From: Stenotrophomonas oahuensis
GTDB taxonomy: Bacteria; Pseudomonadota; Gammaproteobacteria; Xanthomonadales; Xanthomonadaceae
Length of the DNA stretch: 64,000 nt
Direction: 5' to 3'
Assembly: GCF_031834595.1 (NCBI RefSeq)
Contig: NZ_CP115541.1
Coordinates: forward strand, 682,001 to 746,000
The translations under genes were made by a program, and so were the position numbers. Each line of letters begins with the position of its first letter. Within the stretch, counting starts at the first letter, position 1. Positions 9,837 to 18,434 of this stretch are shown in pieces. Under the pieces are notes generated by a model. It ran no database searches. It was given only the letters and a program-made list of their open reading frames with translations, and was not told the origin of the DNA.

Positions 9837-10652
9837 ATGAAAATCTCCTCCCTGCTCCGTGCCAGCACCGTTGCCCTGGCTCTCACGTTTGTTTCCACCG
9901 ACGCCCTGGCCTGGGGCGCGCAAGGCCATCGCCTGGTGGCGCGCGTCGCCGAATCACGCCTGACCCCGGCCACCCGCGCCGAGGTCGACCGCCTGCTCGC
10001 CAACGAACCGGTACCCACCCTGGCCGGCGTCGCCCCGTGGGCCGACGAACTGCGTGGCAAGGACCCGGGCCTGGGTCGGCGCTCGGCGCGCTGGCATTAC
10101 ATCAACATGGGCGAGGACGATTGCCGTTATCTGCCTGCAACCCAATGCAGCAACGGCAACTGCGTGGTTGAAGCACTGAAGGCGCAGACCGCCATCCTCG
10201 GCGATCGCAGCCGGTCCGACGCCGAACGCGCGCAGGCACTGAAGTTCGTGGTGCATTTCGTCGGCGACATCCATCAGCCGATGCACGCCGGTTATGGCCA
10301 CGACAAGGGCGGCAACGACTTCCAGGTGCAGTACAACGGTCGCGGCACCAACCTGCATTCGCTGTGGGACAGCGGCATGCTCAACACCCGCAAGCTGGAT
10401 GACGATGCCTATGCCGCGCGCCTGAACAAGCTGCCGAAGCCGAAGTTCAACAAGCGCGCCAACATCACCGCCGATGCGGTGAGCTGGGCTGAAGCCAGCT
10501 GCCGGATTGCCATTGCACCTGGCGTTTACCCACCGAAGCGTACGCTTGAGGCGGGCTATACCGACACTTACCTGCCGGTCGCCGAGCGCGAACTTCGTCT
10601 GGCTGGTGAACGCCTCGCCGTGTTGCTCAACGATACGCTGGGGAAACGCTGA
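9837..10652 (+). CDS. Secreted S1/P1 family nuclease
   Basis: A zinc-dependent single-strand nuclease/phosphodiesterase of the S1/P1 family, 271 aa. The signal peptide ends at DALA25, giving a mature N-terminus WGAQGH; the N-terminal Trp is itself a zinc ligand in this family. Further ligand motifs are WHYINM, HFVGDIHQPMHAGYGHDKGG and NLHSLWDSGML. These supply the His/Asp set for three zinc ions. Likely action is extracellular or periplasmic hydrolysis of RNA or single-stranded DNA. Ten bp separate its stop from the metallo-hydrolase gene, so the two are probably cotranscribed. Confidence 0.92.
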   Translation: MKISSLLRASTVALALTFVSTDALAWGAQGHRLVARVAESRLTPATRAEVDRLLANEPVPTLAGVAPWADELRGKDPGLGRRSARWHYINMGEDDCRYLPATQCSNGNCVVEALKAQTAILGDRSRSDAERAQALKFVVHFVGDIHQPMHAGYGHDKGGNDFQVQYNGRGTNLHSLWDSGMLNTRKLDDDAYAARLNKLPKPKFNKRANITADAVSWAEASCRIAIAPGVYPPKRTLEAGYTDTYLPVAERELRLAGERLAVLLNDTLGKR

Positions 10653-10662
10653 GGATCTGATC

Positions 10663-11463
10663 ATGTCGCTGCACGTTGCCGCCTTCTTCCACCCCGACAG
10701 CCATACCTTCAGCTACGTGGTGCATGACCCGGCCTCGCTGCAGGCGGCAGTGATCGACCCGGTGCTGGATTACGATCCCGACACCGACGCGCCGGGTGAA
10801 GCGCCGCTGCAGGCGCTGCGCGCCCACATCGATGCACAGGAGCTGCAGGTGCGCTGGCTGCTGGAGACCCACGCGCATGCGGATCATGTGAGCGCCGGCC
10901 GCCGGCTCAAGCAGCAATGGCCGCAGGCGACGCTGGCGATGGGCGAAGGCATCACCCAGGTGCAGCGCACGTTTGCCCCGCGCTATGGCGTGGACGTGCC
11001 CGCCAATGGTGCGCCGTTTGACCACCTGTTCGTCGACAGCGAGCACTTCGCGCTGGGCGAACTCGATGCCGAGGTGATTGCGGTGCCGGGCCATACGCCG
11101 GACAGCGTGGCCTACCGGATCGGCGATGCGCTGTTTACGGGCGACTCGTTGTTCATGCCGGATGGCGGCACGGCGCGCTGCGATTTTCCCGGTGGCGACG
11201 CTGGGCTGCTGTACCGTTCGATCCAGCGCCTGCTGGCGCTGCCCGATGCAACCCGGGTGTTCATCTGCCATGACTACGGTCCGGGCGGGCGCGAGGTGGC
11301 CAACGAAACCACCATCGGAGCGCAGCGCGCGCACAACATCCATCTACGCGATGGGGTGAGCGAGGCGGAGTTTGTTACCACGCGGCAGGCGCGTGATGCC
11401 ACCTTGGCCGAGCCGAAGCTGATGCATCCGTCAGTGAAAGCCAATATCCAGGGCGGCGCGTAG
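10663..11463 (+). CDS. MBL-fold metallo-hydrolase, ETHE1/persulfide dioxygenase-like
   Basis: A 266-aa metallo-beta-lactamase-fold protein. The metal motif THAHADH (about residue 68) is followed by GHTPDS, GDALFTGDSLFMPDGGTARCDFPGG and FICHDYGPGG. These resemble ETHE1-like persulfide dioxygenases and the Blh group, which oxidise glutathione persulfide to sulfite. Substrate assignment is by family resemblance only; no rhodanese domain or sulfide genes are adjacent. The ATG follows the nuclease stop by 10 bp. Its TAG stop is the TAG of a SMAG repeat's GTAG head. Confidence 0.85.
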   Translation: MSLHVAAFFHPDSHTFSYVVHDPASLQAAVIDPVLDYDPDTDAPGEAPLQALRAHIDAQELQVRWLLETHAHADHVSAGRRLKQQWPQATLAMGEGITQVQRTFAPRYGVDVPANGAPFDHLFVDSEHFALGELDAEVIAVPGHTPDSVAYRIGDALFTGDSLFMPDGGTARCDFPGGDAGLLYRSIQRLLALPDATRVFICHDYGPGGREVANETTIGAQRAHNIHLRDGVSEAEFVTTRQARDATLAEPKLMHPSVKANIQGGA

Positions 11464-11485
11464 AGCCGGGCTTGCCCGGCTCTAC
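11460..11485. repeat. SMAG palindrome overlapping a stop codon
   Basis: GTAGAGCCGGGC-TT-GCCCGGCTCTAC is a perfect inverted repeat with 12-bp arms. Bases 11461-11463 are the stop codon of the metallo-hydrolase gene. The same GTAGAGCCGGGCTTGCCCGGC sequence forms the ends of the composite elements at 15.7 and 59.8 kb. Confidence 0.9.
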
Positions 11486-11494
11486 GTCAGTGGG

Positions 11495-12052
11495 TCAGTG
11501 CTGGCGCACGATCTGCTGGCCCTTCACGATCTCGAAGGTAAAGGCATACAGCAGGCTGACCGCCACCGGCTCGACGCGTGCGGCATCACGGCAGTCACCG
11601 CGGTCTTCCGGCACCTGGCCCGCAGCGAAATGGCACACCGCAGCGGGTGTGAAACGCCACTGCGCCACCGCTTCCTGCGCCGCCTGCACCAGCACCGTGT
11701 TCTCCGCCGCAGCACCGGCCTGGCATTCCGGCCGGTCATTGAGCAGCACGCTGCGCTCGACGCGGCCTTCAGCGTTCACCACCACCTGCAGACAGACCTG
11801 GGTGGGAGCCAGCTCGCGACGCGGATCCCGCTCGCCCAGCACCGGCTGCGGCCCCCCATACAACTGCGGCATGCGATAGCCCTCGGTGGCACCCAGTTCG
11901 TACGCCGTCACCGCGCCACTCTCGCCACCAGGTGCCGCAGCCACCAGCCGCCGGTGGTCGACGTTCTCGCTGCGCGTGTCCACCGTGGTGATGGAGGGCT
12001 GGCTGGCACAGCCGGTGAACAGCAGTGCCGCCAGCAGCCCTCCCCACCTCAT
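11495..12052 (-). CDS. Putative lipoprotein with TonB-C-like domain
   Basis: A 185-aa predicted lipoprotein. The N-terminus MRWGGLLAALLFTGC ends in a lipobox with Cys15 as acylation site. Residues about 85-185 contain CLQVVVNAEGRVERSVLLND and AVAQWRFTPA, resembling the C-terminal domain of TonB-like energy transducers. The ATG overlaps the stop of the M56 peptidase gene by four bases (ATGA), so it is the third gene of the BlaI-M56-lipoprotein unit. It may be a periplasmic partner of the M56 protein; no function can be assigned. Confidence 0.7.
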   Translation of the reverse strand: MRWGGLLAALLFTGCASQPSITTVDTRSENVDHRRLVAAAPGGESGAVTAYELGATEGYRMPQLYGGPQPVLGERDPRRELAPTQVCLQVVVNAEGRVERSVLLNDRPECQAGAAAENTVLVQAAQEAVAQWRFTPAAVCHFAAGQVPEDRGDCRDAARVEPVAVSLLYAFTFEIVKGQQIVRQH

Positions 12053-13272
12053 GGTGCGGGAGCCTCGTCGTTCATTTCGAACGTGACCGGGATCTTCAGT
12101 GCGGAGGCCACCGGCTTCCCCTCGCGCAGGGCCGGCTTGAACGTCCAGGCACGTGCCGAGGTCACTGCCGCATCTTCGAACACACCCGCCGGTGTTGCGC
12201 TCAGCACGCGCACATCGGTGACCCGTCCGTCCGCGCCCACCTCGACACGCAGTTCGACCTTGCCCGACACGCCCTGCTCGAAGGCAGCGACCGGGTACTT
12301 CGGTGCCGTGGTGTTGACCACCTGGGCCCCCACGGTTTCCGCGCTGCCGGCCGGGACGGGCTCTGCTTCAAAGCCGATCGAGGGTGTTCCTGCACCGCCC
12401 TGGCTGGCCCACGCCATGCTGCACAGTCCAACGCACAGCCCCACCACCACGACCTGACCAGATACCCACGGCAACGCCTTCCGCTTGTTCTGCTTCAACA
12501 TGGCAATTCGCTCCTTCAACATCGGCTGGCTGCGCCAATGACAGGCCATCGGCGCAACCGGGTGGACCAGCTGCGCCTTGAGCAGCGTGCTGGCATAGAG
12601 CCGGCGCAATGCCGGATGGGGATCCACCGTGCGCGCATCACAGGCCAGTTCCTGGTCACACAGGAAGCGGCGCGTCGCCCACGGCAACAGCGGATGGAAC
12701 CAGAACACGCAACGCAGCAGGGCAACGGCGAGGTTGGCCCAGTGATCGCGGTGGGCGCGATGGCTGCGCTCGTGCTGGAGGACGAGATCACGCTCGGTCG
12801 CGCTGAAGCGCAGATCGAAGTCCGGCCCGACGACGATGCGCGGGGCCATCACGCCCACCAGCGCCGGCAACCCGGGGTCCGCACTGGCCTGCCAGCTGCC
12901 GTCGGCACGTGGAGACAGCGGCCCCATCGCCTGCACGAAGCGGCGTTGCGCGCGAATCTGCAGTACGGCTACACCCAATGCCCCCGCCAACCACACGGCG
13001 ACCAGCAGCGCGGGCCACAGCGGTGCATCGGCCGGTAGCAGCGGGGTGGTCAGCGCGTTCCCGAATGCGCGCACCGGTGCGGCGTCGATGACGGCCACTG
13101 CAGGCACCGGCAGCAACGGGGCCAGCAGTGCCAACGGCAGCATCCACCAGCTCCGGTACACCACTGCAGCGCCGCCCAACCGTTTCAGCAGTGGGCGCGC
13201 CATCGCGATCAGCAGCACCGCAATCGAGCCCCATGCACTGGTAAGCAACAACCCCTGCAGCAGATCAGTCAT
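12049..13272 (-). CDS. M56 (BlaR1-like) membrane metallopeptidase with TonB C-terminal domain
   Basis: A 407-aa inner-membrane protein. N-terminal helices (about 5-100) precede the zinc motif HERSH (H167, E168, H171) and the downstream Glu motif LCDQELACDA, both typical of BlaR1/MecR1 peptidases. After another helix (about 268-290) the periplasmic part is not a beta-lactam-binding domain. Instead it is a TonB-C domain (about 310-400) with APKYPVAAFEQGVSGKVELR and AWTFKPAL. By analogy the peptidase inactivates the adjacent BlaI repressor on sensing a signal, which is unknown. Its start overlaps blaI by 8 bp. Confidence 0.88.
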   Translation of the reverse strand: MTDLLQGLLLTSAWGSIAVLLIAMARPLLKRLGGAAVVYRSWWMLPLALLAPLLPVPAVAVIDAAPVRAFGNALTTPLLPADAPLWPALLVAVWLAGALGVAVLQIRAQRRFVQAMGPLSPRADGSWQASADPGLPALVGVMAPRIVVGPDFDLRFSATERDLVLQHERSHRAHRDHWANLAVALLRCVFWFHPLLPWATRRFLCDQELACDARTVDPHPALRRLYASTLLKAQLVHPVAPMACHWRSQPMLKERIAMLKQNKRKALPWVSGQVVVVGLCVGLCSMAWASQGGAGTPSIGFEAEPVPAGSAETVGAQVVNTTAPKYPVAAFEQGVSGKVELRVEVGADGRVTDVRVLSATPAGVFEDAAVTSARAWTFKPALREGKPVASALKIPVTFEMNDEAPAP

Positions 13273-13633
13273 GGTCCAGCTCCTGGATCAGCTTCTTCAG
13301 TTCGGCGATGTCCTGCGCGCTCAGCTCCCCGCGCTGGCTGAAATGCGCGACCAGCGGGGCGACCCGGCCCGCAAACAGCTTGTCCACCAGGCCGCTGCTC
13401 TGCTCGGCCACCCAGCTCTGGCGCTGCAGCACCGGTGAGTACAGGTAACGACGACCGTCCCGGCTGGCGCTGATTGCGCCCTTGGTGAGCAGGCGGTTGA
13501 GCAGTGTCTTGATGGTGGGCTCTGCCCAGTCGCGGTCGGCCAGCGCGGCCACCACGTCATCGGCCCCAAGCGGATGCCGCGCCCACAGCACTTCCATGAC
13601 AACCGCTTCGGCTTCGCTGATCTGGCTCATCAT
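13265..13633 (-). CDS. BlaI/MecI/CopY-family transcriptional repressor
   Basis: A 122-aa winged-helix repressor. SEAEAVVMEVLWARHPLGADDVV is the typical N-terminus, followed by the recognition-helix region TIKTLLNRLLTKGAI and the wing GRRYLYSPVL. The C-terminal half is a dimerisation helix rich in LVDKLFAGRVAPLVAHF. BlaI-type proteins hold their own operon silent until cleaved by the partner M56 peptidase, encoded immediately downstream with an 8-bp overlap. A perfect inverted repeat lies 9 bp upstream of the start and is the obvious operator. Two adjacent ATG codons are possible starts. Confidence 0.92.
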   Translation of the reverse strand: MMSQISEAEAVVMEVLWARHPLGADDVVAALADRDWAEPTIKTLLNRLLTKGAISASRDGRRYLYSPVLQRQSWVAEQSSGLVDKLFAGRVAPLVAHFSQRGELSAQDIAELKKLIQELDHD

Positions 13634-13641
13634 TTACATCC

Positions 13642-13661
13642 GTAATCGATAATTCGATTAC
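13642..13661. promoter_or_regulatory. Likely BlaI-family operator
   Basis: GTAATCGATAATTCGATTAC has perfect 8-bp arms (GTAATCGA/TCGATTAC) around TAAT. A third half-site, GTAATCGG, follows at 13666-13673. It lies between blaI and the divergent acetyl-CoA hydrolase gene. The AT-rich sequence stands out from its GC-rich surroundings. Operator role is inferred from position and symmetry. Confidence 0.7.
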
Positions 13662-13760
13662 GCCCGTAATCGGACCTGATGTCAAGCCCTCGTCAACACC
13701 GGATTCATGGGCGCGCTGCCACGATCTCAAAGAATTACACGTTGGGCAGGACTGCACTGG

Positions 13761-15713
13761 ATGACCGATCACCTCACCGACCTGGACGCCGCCGTCGATT
13801 GGCTGCTGCAACGGGTGGATGGCCCGCTGCGCATCGGGGCACCGTTGGCGCTGGGCAAGCCGCACCGTCTGCTCAACGCGCTGTACGCGAGGGTGGAAAG
13901 CGATGCATCGCGGCCGTTGCAGCTGTACACCGCGTTGTCGCTCAACCCGCCGAAGCCGCCTTCGGGGGGACTGGAAGGCCGCTTCATGGCCCCGTTCGCC
14001 GAGCGTCACTTCGGTGCGGACTTCCCGCGCCTGGCCTATGCCGACGCAGTGGCGCGTGACCGTCTGCCGGCGCATGTGCAGGTGGAAGAGTTCTACATGC
14101 AGTCCGGCGCGCTGCTGGGCTCGTCACAGGCGCAGCGTGGCTACACCAGCCTGAACTACACGCATGCAGCCGACGCGGTGGCGCAGCGCGCGCCGCACGC
14201 CATTGTGCAGAAGGTCGCGATGCGTCCGGACGACCGCCGCTTGTCGCTGTCGTGCAACAACGACATCACCCAGGACACGCTGGACGCGATGGCCGCGCGC
14301 GGGCTGCCGCGCCCGCTGCTGATCGCCGAGATCGATCCGCAGCTGCCCTACCTGGGTGGCTCGGCGACGGTGGATGTGACCTTCTTCGACCTGGTGATCA
14401 CCCCACCACCGCCTTACCCTGCCCTGTTCGGGCTGCCGCGCCAGCCGGTCAGCGACGCGGATTACGCCATTGGCCTGTACGCGAGCACGCTGGTACGCGA
14501 CGGCGGCACGCTGCAGATCGGCATCGGCACGCTGGCGGATGCGATCAGCCACGCGCTGGTATTGCGCCACACTGACAACGCACGCTACCGGCAGATCCTG
14601 CGGGCGCTGGATCCGGAACTGGAGCAGAACCCCACGGTGCTGGAGTGTGGCGGGCTGGAGCCGTTCGAGGTGGGCCTGTACGGCTGCAGCGAAATGCTCA
14701 ACGAAGGCTTCCGCCGGCTGGTGCAGACCGGGGTGATCCGGCGCAAGGTGCACGACGACCTGTCGCTGATGCAGCGGATCGAGAACGGCAGCACGCTGAG
14801 CATCGACCACGCCACGCTGGAGGCGGAAGGCGAGTATCTGCACGGCGCGTTCTACCTGGGCTCGCCGGACTTCTACCAGTGGCTGCGCGACCTGCCGGAA
14901 GACGAGTGCCGGGCGATCGGCATGCGCCGGATCAGCGAGATCAATCAACTGTATGGCGGCAACGAGACGCTGGAACGCCTGCAGCGGCGCCATGCGCGGT
15001 TCTTCAATTCCTGCATGATCGCCACCGCGCTGGGCGCGGCCACGTCCGACGCGCTGGAAGATGGGCGGGTGGTGTCGGGTGTGGGCGGCCAGTACAACTT
15101 CGTGGCGATGGCGCATGCGCTGCCGGAAGCGCGCAGCGCACTGATGTTCCGGGCCACACGCGAGGATGCGCGCGGTCTGCAGTCGAACGTGCGCTGGAAC
15201 TACGGGCATACCACCATTCCACGGCACCTGCGCGACATCTATATCAACGAGTACGGCATTGCGGATCTTCGCAACCTGACCGATGAGGATTGCGTGGTAA
15301 ACATGACCGCGATTGCCGATGCTGGTTTCCAGGACAATCTGCTGCAGACGGCGAAGGCATCGAAGAAGCTGGCGACGTCGTTTACGGCGCCGGCGCGATG
15401 GCGTGAGCGCAACAGCGCGGCGGCGGTGAGTGCGACGCTGGCCCCGTTCCGTCACTCCGGCGAACTGCCGGACTATCCGCTGGGCAGTGATTTCACCGAA
15501 GTGGAGCAGCACTTGGTAAAGGCGCTGGGTTGGTTGAAGCAGAACACCACCACCCGCAGCGGCAAGCTGCGCACGGTGCTGGCGGCGTTGCGCCAGCCCG
15601 CCGGCGATGGCGATGTGGTGTATCTGCAGCGCATGGGGCTGGATGCACCGCAGACGCTCGGCGAGAAGATCGAAGCACGGCTGGTGCGCTTGGGGTTGGC
15701 GCGGACGGCTTGA
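13761..15713 (+). CDS. Acetyl-CoA hydrolase/transferase family protein
   Basis: A 650-aa CoA-transferase-fold protein. The N-terminal half carries YTSLNYTHAADAV and CNNDIT. The C-terminal domain (AcetylCoA_hyd_C type) carries NGSTLSIDHATL, VSGVGGQYNFV, SNVRWNYGHTTIPRHLRD and INEYGIADLRNLTDEDCV. It is longer than the roughly 500-residue family average. It could hydrolyse acetyl-CoA or exchange CoA between acids; the substrate cannot be told. The start at MTDHL is preceded by GGCAGGA; an upstream in-frame ATG (13707) adds 18 residues without family character. It is divergent from blaI across the operator. Confidence 0.85.
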   Translation: MTDHLTDLDAAVDWLLQRVDGPLRIGAPLALGKPHRLLNALYARVESDASRPLQLYTALSLNPPKPPSGGLEGRFMAPFAERHFGADFPRLAYADAVARDRLPAHVQVEEFYMQSGALLGSSQAQRGYTSLNYTHAADAVAQRAPHAIVQKVAMRPDDRRLSLSCNNDITQDTLDAMAARGLPRPLLIAEIDPQLPYLGGSATVDVTFFDLVITPPPPYPALFGLPRQPVSDADYAIGLYASTLVRDGGTLQIGIGTLADAISHALVLRHTDNARYRQILRALDPELEQNPTVLECGGLEPFEVGLYGCSEMLNEGFRRLVQTGVIRRKVHDDLSLMQRIENGSTLSIDHATLEAEGEYLHGAFYLGSPDFYQWLRDLPEDECRAIGMRRISEINQLYGGNETLERLQRRHARFFNSCMIATALGAATSDALEDGRVVSGVGGQYNFVAMAHALPEARSALMFRATREDARGLQSNVRWNYGHTTIPRHLRDIYINEYGIADLRNLTDEDCVVNMTAIADAGFQDNLLQTAKASKKLATSFTAPARWRERNSAAAVSATLAPFRHSGELPDYPLGSDFTEVEQHLVKALGWLKQNTTTRSGKLRTVLAALRQPAGDGDVVYLQRMGLDAPQTLGEKIEARLVRLGLARTA

Positions 15714-15744
15714 CTGCGTATCCCGGTGCGGCTGCAAACGTGAC

Positions 15745-16260
15745 GTAGAGCCGGGCTTGCCCGGCTGCTGTTGGATTTAGGCGAACAGCCGGTGGTCATC
15801 GGTTTCCGTGCTTTGGCGTGCCAGGATGGGTTTGCGGGACACGCCGTAAACCCATCCATGGGGGCTCGTAGAAAACATCCATGTTTTCTACGGTCCCGCA
15901 AACCCACCCCGGCACGCCCCAGACAGTTGGCCGGTGGCCATGGAAAATGCCAGATCAACGGCAATGTCGATTTGGGGTCATGCGTTACCGGATGTTGGGG
16001 ATTTCACGGCGATCGTCTGTCGACCGATCCCACCGGGGCTACGTGCGTTTGATCTTCCCTGGCCATCGACCATCTGTCGATGGCGGCTCGGGGTGGGCTG
16101 GAGGGGGCGTGAGCCGCATGGATGCGGCGATCGAGCTTACATGGACGTACTTGCAGCGTCCCCCGGAACGCCCGCCTCGAGTCGCCAAACCAGGGATGCC
16201 GTGAACACCGGCTGTTCGCCATAGACCAACAGCAGCCGGGCGAAGCCCGGCGACACGTAG
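15745..16260. repeat. Composite palindromic element, copy B (core inverted)
   Basis: Occupies the space between two convergent genes. Left end GTAGAGCCGGGCTTGCCCGG at 15745; the right end (16207-16260) is an imperfect inverted copy. Order is X hairpin (15821-15912; inner stem CGTAGAAAACAT/ATGTTTTCTACG at 15867-15892), core (15977-16038), Y region (about 16080-16190). X and Y are reverse-complemented relative to copies A and D while the 62-bp core keeps the same direction. The core is therefore inverted with respect to its flanks. Confidence 0.8.
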
Positions 16261-16282
16261 TCAATCGAGTACGGCAAGCCAA

Positions 16283-16319
16283 ACAAAAACGGCGCTCACC
16301 GTTGCCGGTGAGCGCCGTT
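16283..16319 (-). terminator. Intrinsic terminator of tkt
   Basis: AACGGCGCTCACC-GTTG-CCGGTGAGCGCCGTT region: stem GGCGCTCACC/GGTGAGCGCC followed on the minus strand by TTTTTGTTT, 20 bp past the tkt stop. Confidence 0.93.
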
Positions 16320-16339
16320 GGGTTTCATGCAGGCAACGA

Positions 16340-18349
16340 TCAGTTGGCCAGCTGTGCCTTGGCAGCGGCGACCACGTGTTCGGTGGTGATGCCGAAATGC
16401 TTGTACAGGGCATCCGCCGGGGCCGAGGCACCGAAGGTGTCGATGCCGACCACCGCACCGTCCAGGCCCACGTACTGGCGCCAGAAACCGGTCACGCCGG
16501 CTTCAACGGCCACGCGGTTGCGCACCGCGTTCGGCAGCACCGCTTCACGGTAGCCGGCGTCCTGGCGTTCGAACACGTCGGTGGACGGCATCGACACCAC
16601 GCGGGTCTTGATGCCGGCCGCGTCCAGTTCGGCCTTGGCCGCAACTGCCAGGCTCACTTCCGAACCGGTGCCGATCAGGATCACGTCCGGCACGCCGCCT
16701 TCGGCCTCGGCCAGCACGTAACCGCCGCGGGCGATCTGCGCCACCTGCTCCGCGTTGCGCGGCTGGTGCGGCAGGTTCTGGCGGCTGAACACCAGGCAGC
16801 TCGGGCCGTCCTGGCGGGTGATCGCCGACTTCCAGCTCACCGCCGATTCCACCGCGTCGCACGGACGCCACACGTCGTTGTTCGGGATGTAACGCAGCGA
16901 GGCCAGGTGCTCCACCGGCTGGTGGGTCGGGCCGTCCTCGCCCAGGCCGATCGAGTCGTGGGTGTAGACGTGGATCGCGTGCGCCGGAATCAGCGCGCTC
17001 ATGCGCACGCCGTTACGGGCGTAATCGCTGAACACCAGGAAGGTGGCGTCGAACGGAATGAAGCCGCCGTGCAGGGCCAGACCGTTCGCAATCGCGGTCA
17101 TGCCGAACTCGCGCACGCCGTAGTACACGTAGTTGGCGTTCGGGTCGTCGGTGGCCACCGACTTGCTGGCCTTCCACAGAGTCAGGTTCGAATGCGCCAG
17201 ATCGGCCGAACCACCCACCAGTTCCGGCAGCAGCGGCGCGAACGCTTCAATGGCCAGCTGCGAAGCCTTGCGCGAAGCGATGGTCGGGCCTTCGGCCTGC
17301 ACCTGGGCAATATAGGCGTCGGCCTTGGCCAGGAAGTCTTCCGGCAGCTCGCCACGCGAACGGCGGGTCAGCTCTTCAGCTTCGGCCGGGAACTGCGCCG
17401 CGTACTTGTCGAACTGCTGTTCCCACTCGGCCTGGCGCAGAGTGCCGGTGCCGCCAGCGCGCCAGCCGGCGTAGATTTCTTCCGGAATCTCGAACGGACC
17501 GTAGTTCCAGTTCAGCGCCTTGCGGGTGGCTTCCAGCTCATCCTTGCCCAGCGGTGCACCGTGGCTGGATTCCTTGCCGGCCTTGCCCGGCGAACCGAAA
17601 CCGATGGTGGTGCGGCAGCAGATCAGGGTCGGCTTGTCGAACTGCGCCAGCGCGCTGTCGATGGCCGCCTTGATGCTGTCCGGGTCGTGGCCATCGACGC
17701 CGCGCACCACGTTCCAGCCATAGGCTTCGAAACGCTCGGGGGTGTTGTCGGTGAACCAGCCTTCGGTGTTGCCGTCGATGGAGATGTGATTGTCGTCCCA
17801 GAAGCAGACCAGTTTGCCCAGGCCCCAGGTGCCGGCCAGCGAGGCGGCTTCGTGGGACACGCCTTCCATCAGGCAGCCGTCGCCCAGGAACACCCAGGTG
17901 CGGTGGTCGACGATTTCATGCTCGGGGCGGTTGTAGCGCTGTGCCAGCAGCTTTTCCGCCAGCGCGAAGCCGACCGCGTTGGCCAGGCCCTGGCCGAGCG
18001 GACCGGTGGTGGTTTCCACGCCGGGGGTCTCGTGGCGTTCCGGATGGCCGGCAGTCTTGCTGCCGAGCTGGCGGAATTGCTTGAGCTGCTCGATCGGCAG
18101 GTCATAGCCGCTCAGGTGCAGCAGCGCGTACTGCAGCATCGAGCCGTGGCCATTGGACAGCACGAAGCGGTCGCGGTTGAACCACTTCGGGTTGTTGGGG
18201 TTGTGACGGAGGTAGTCGTTCCAGAGCACTTCGGCGATATCGGCCATGCCCATCGGCATGCCGGGATGCCCGGACTTGGCGGTTTCGACCGCATCAGCGG
18301 CAAGGAAGCGGATGGCGTTGGCCAACTGGCGGCGGGTGGGCTGCGTCAT
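16340..18349 (-). CDS. tkt: Transketolase
   Basis: Thiamine-diphosphate enzyme of the pentose phosphate pathway that moves two-carbon units between sugar phosphates. It has 669 aa, as in E. coli TktA. Visible parts are [18 protein letters not shown] near the N-terminus, the diphosphate-binding [39 protein letters not shown], and the pyrimidine domain with [19 protein letters not shown]. The start [10 protein letters not shown] was chosen over a longer reading of 19 extra residues. A probable extended -10 and a 14-bp palindrome precede it, and a strong terminator follows. Confidence 0.98.
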   Translation of the reverse strand: MTQPTRRQLANAIRFLAADAVETAKSGHPGMPMGMADIAEVLWNDYLRHNPNNPKWFNRDRFVLSNGHGSMLQYALLHLSGYDLPIEQLKQFRQLGSKTAGHPERHETPGVETTTGPLGQGLANAVGFALAEKLLAQRYNRPEHEIVDHRTWVFLGDGCLMEGVSHEAASLAGTWGLGKLVCFWDDNHISIDGNTEGWFTDNTPERFEAYGWNVVRGVDGHDPDSIKAAIDSALAQFDKPTLICCRTTIGFGSPGKAGKESSHGAPLGKDELEATRKALNWNYGPFEIPEEIYAGWRAGGTGTLRQAEWEQQFDKYAAQFPAEAEELTRRSRGELPEDFLAKADAYIAQVQAEGPTIASRKASQLAIEAFAPLLPELVGGSADLAHSNLTLWKASKSVATDDPNANYVYYGVREFGMTAIANGLALHGGFIPFDATFLVFSDYARNGVRMSALIPAHAIHVYTHDSIGLGEDGPTHQPVEHLASLRYIPNNDVWRPCDAVESAVSWKSAITRQDGPSCLVFSRQNLPHQPRNAEQVAQIARGGYVLAEAEGGVPDVILIGTGSEVSLAVAAKAELDAAGIKTRVVSMPSTDVFERQDAGYREAVLPNAVRNRVAVEAGVTGFWRQYVGLDGAVVGIDTFGASAPADALYKHFGITTEHVVAAAKAQLAN

Positions 18350-18371
18350 GGTTCTGTCGGGGTAGGAGGCT

Positions 18372-18397
18372 CCCGCAATTGCGGGCGGCCTATTGTC
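18372..18397 (-). promoter_or_regulatory. tkt promoter -10 and 14-bp palindrome near the start site
   Basis: On the minus strand TGCGACAAT (18392-18397 is the GACAAT hexamer with TG upstream) is a plausible extended -10. A perfect palindrome, CCCGCAATTGCGGG (18372-18385), begins where transcription should start and ends 22 bp before the ATG. It may be an operator or a short 5' hairpin. Confidence 0.4.
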
Positions 18398-18434
18398 GCA
18401 GCTCAAGCGCTTTCGCGCTTGGCTGCGGTCAGGC

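Noticed and set aside
14124..15737. 537-aa open frame on the minus strand
   Set aside because: Antisense shadow of the acetyl-CoA hydrolase/transferase gene, with no recognisable motifs.
18397..18427. GCGCTTTCGCGC-type hairpin after the symporter gene as an intrinsic terminator
   Set aside because: The stem has an interruption and no U-tract follows on the minus strand, so I did not list it as a terminator.
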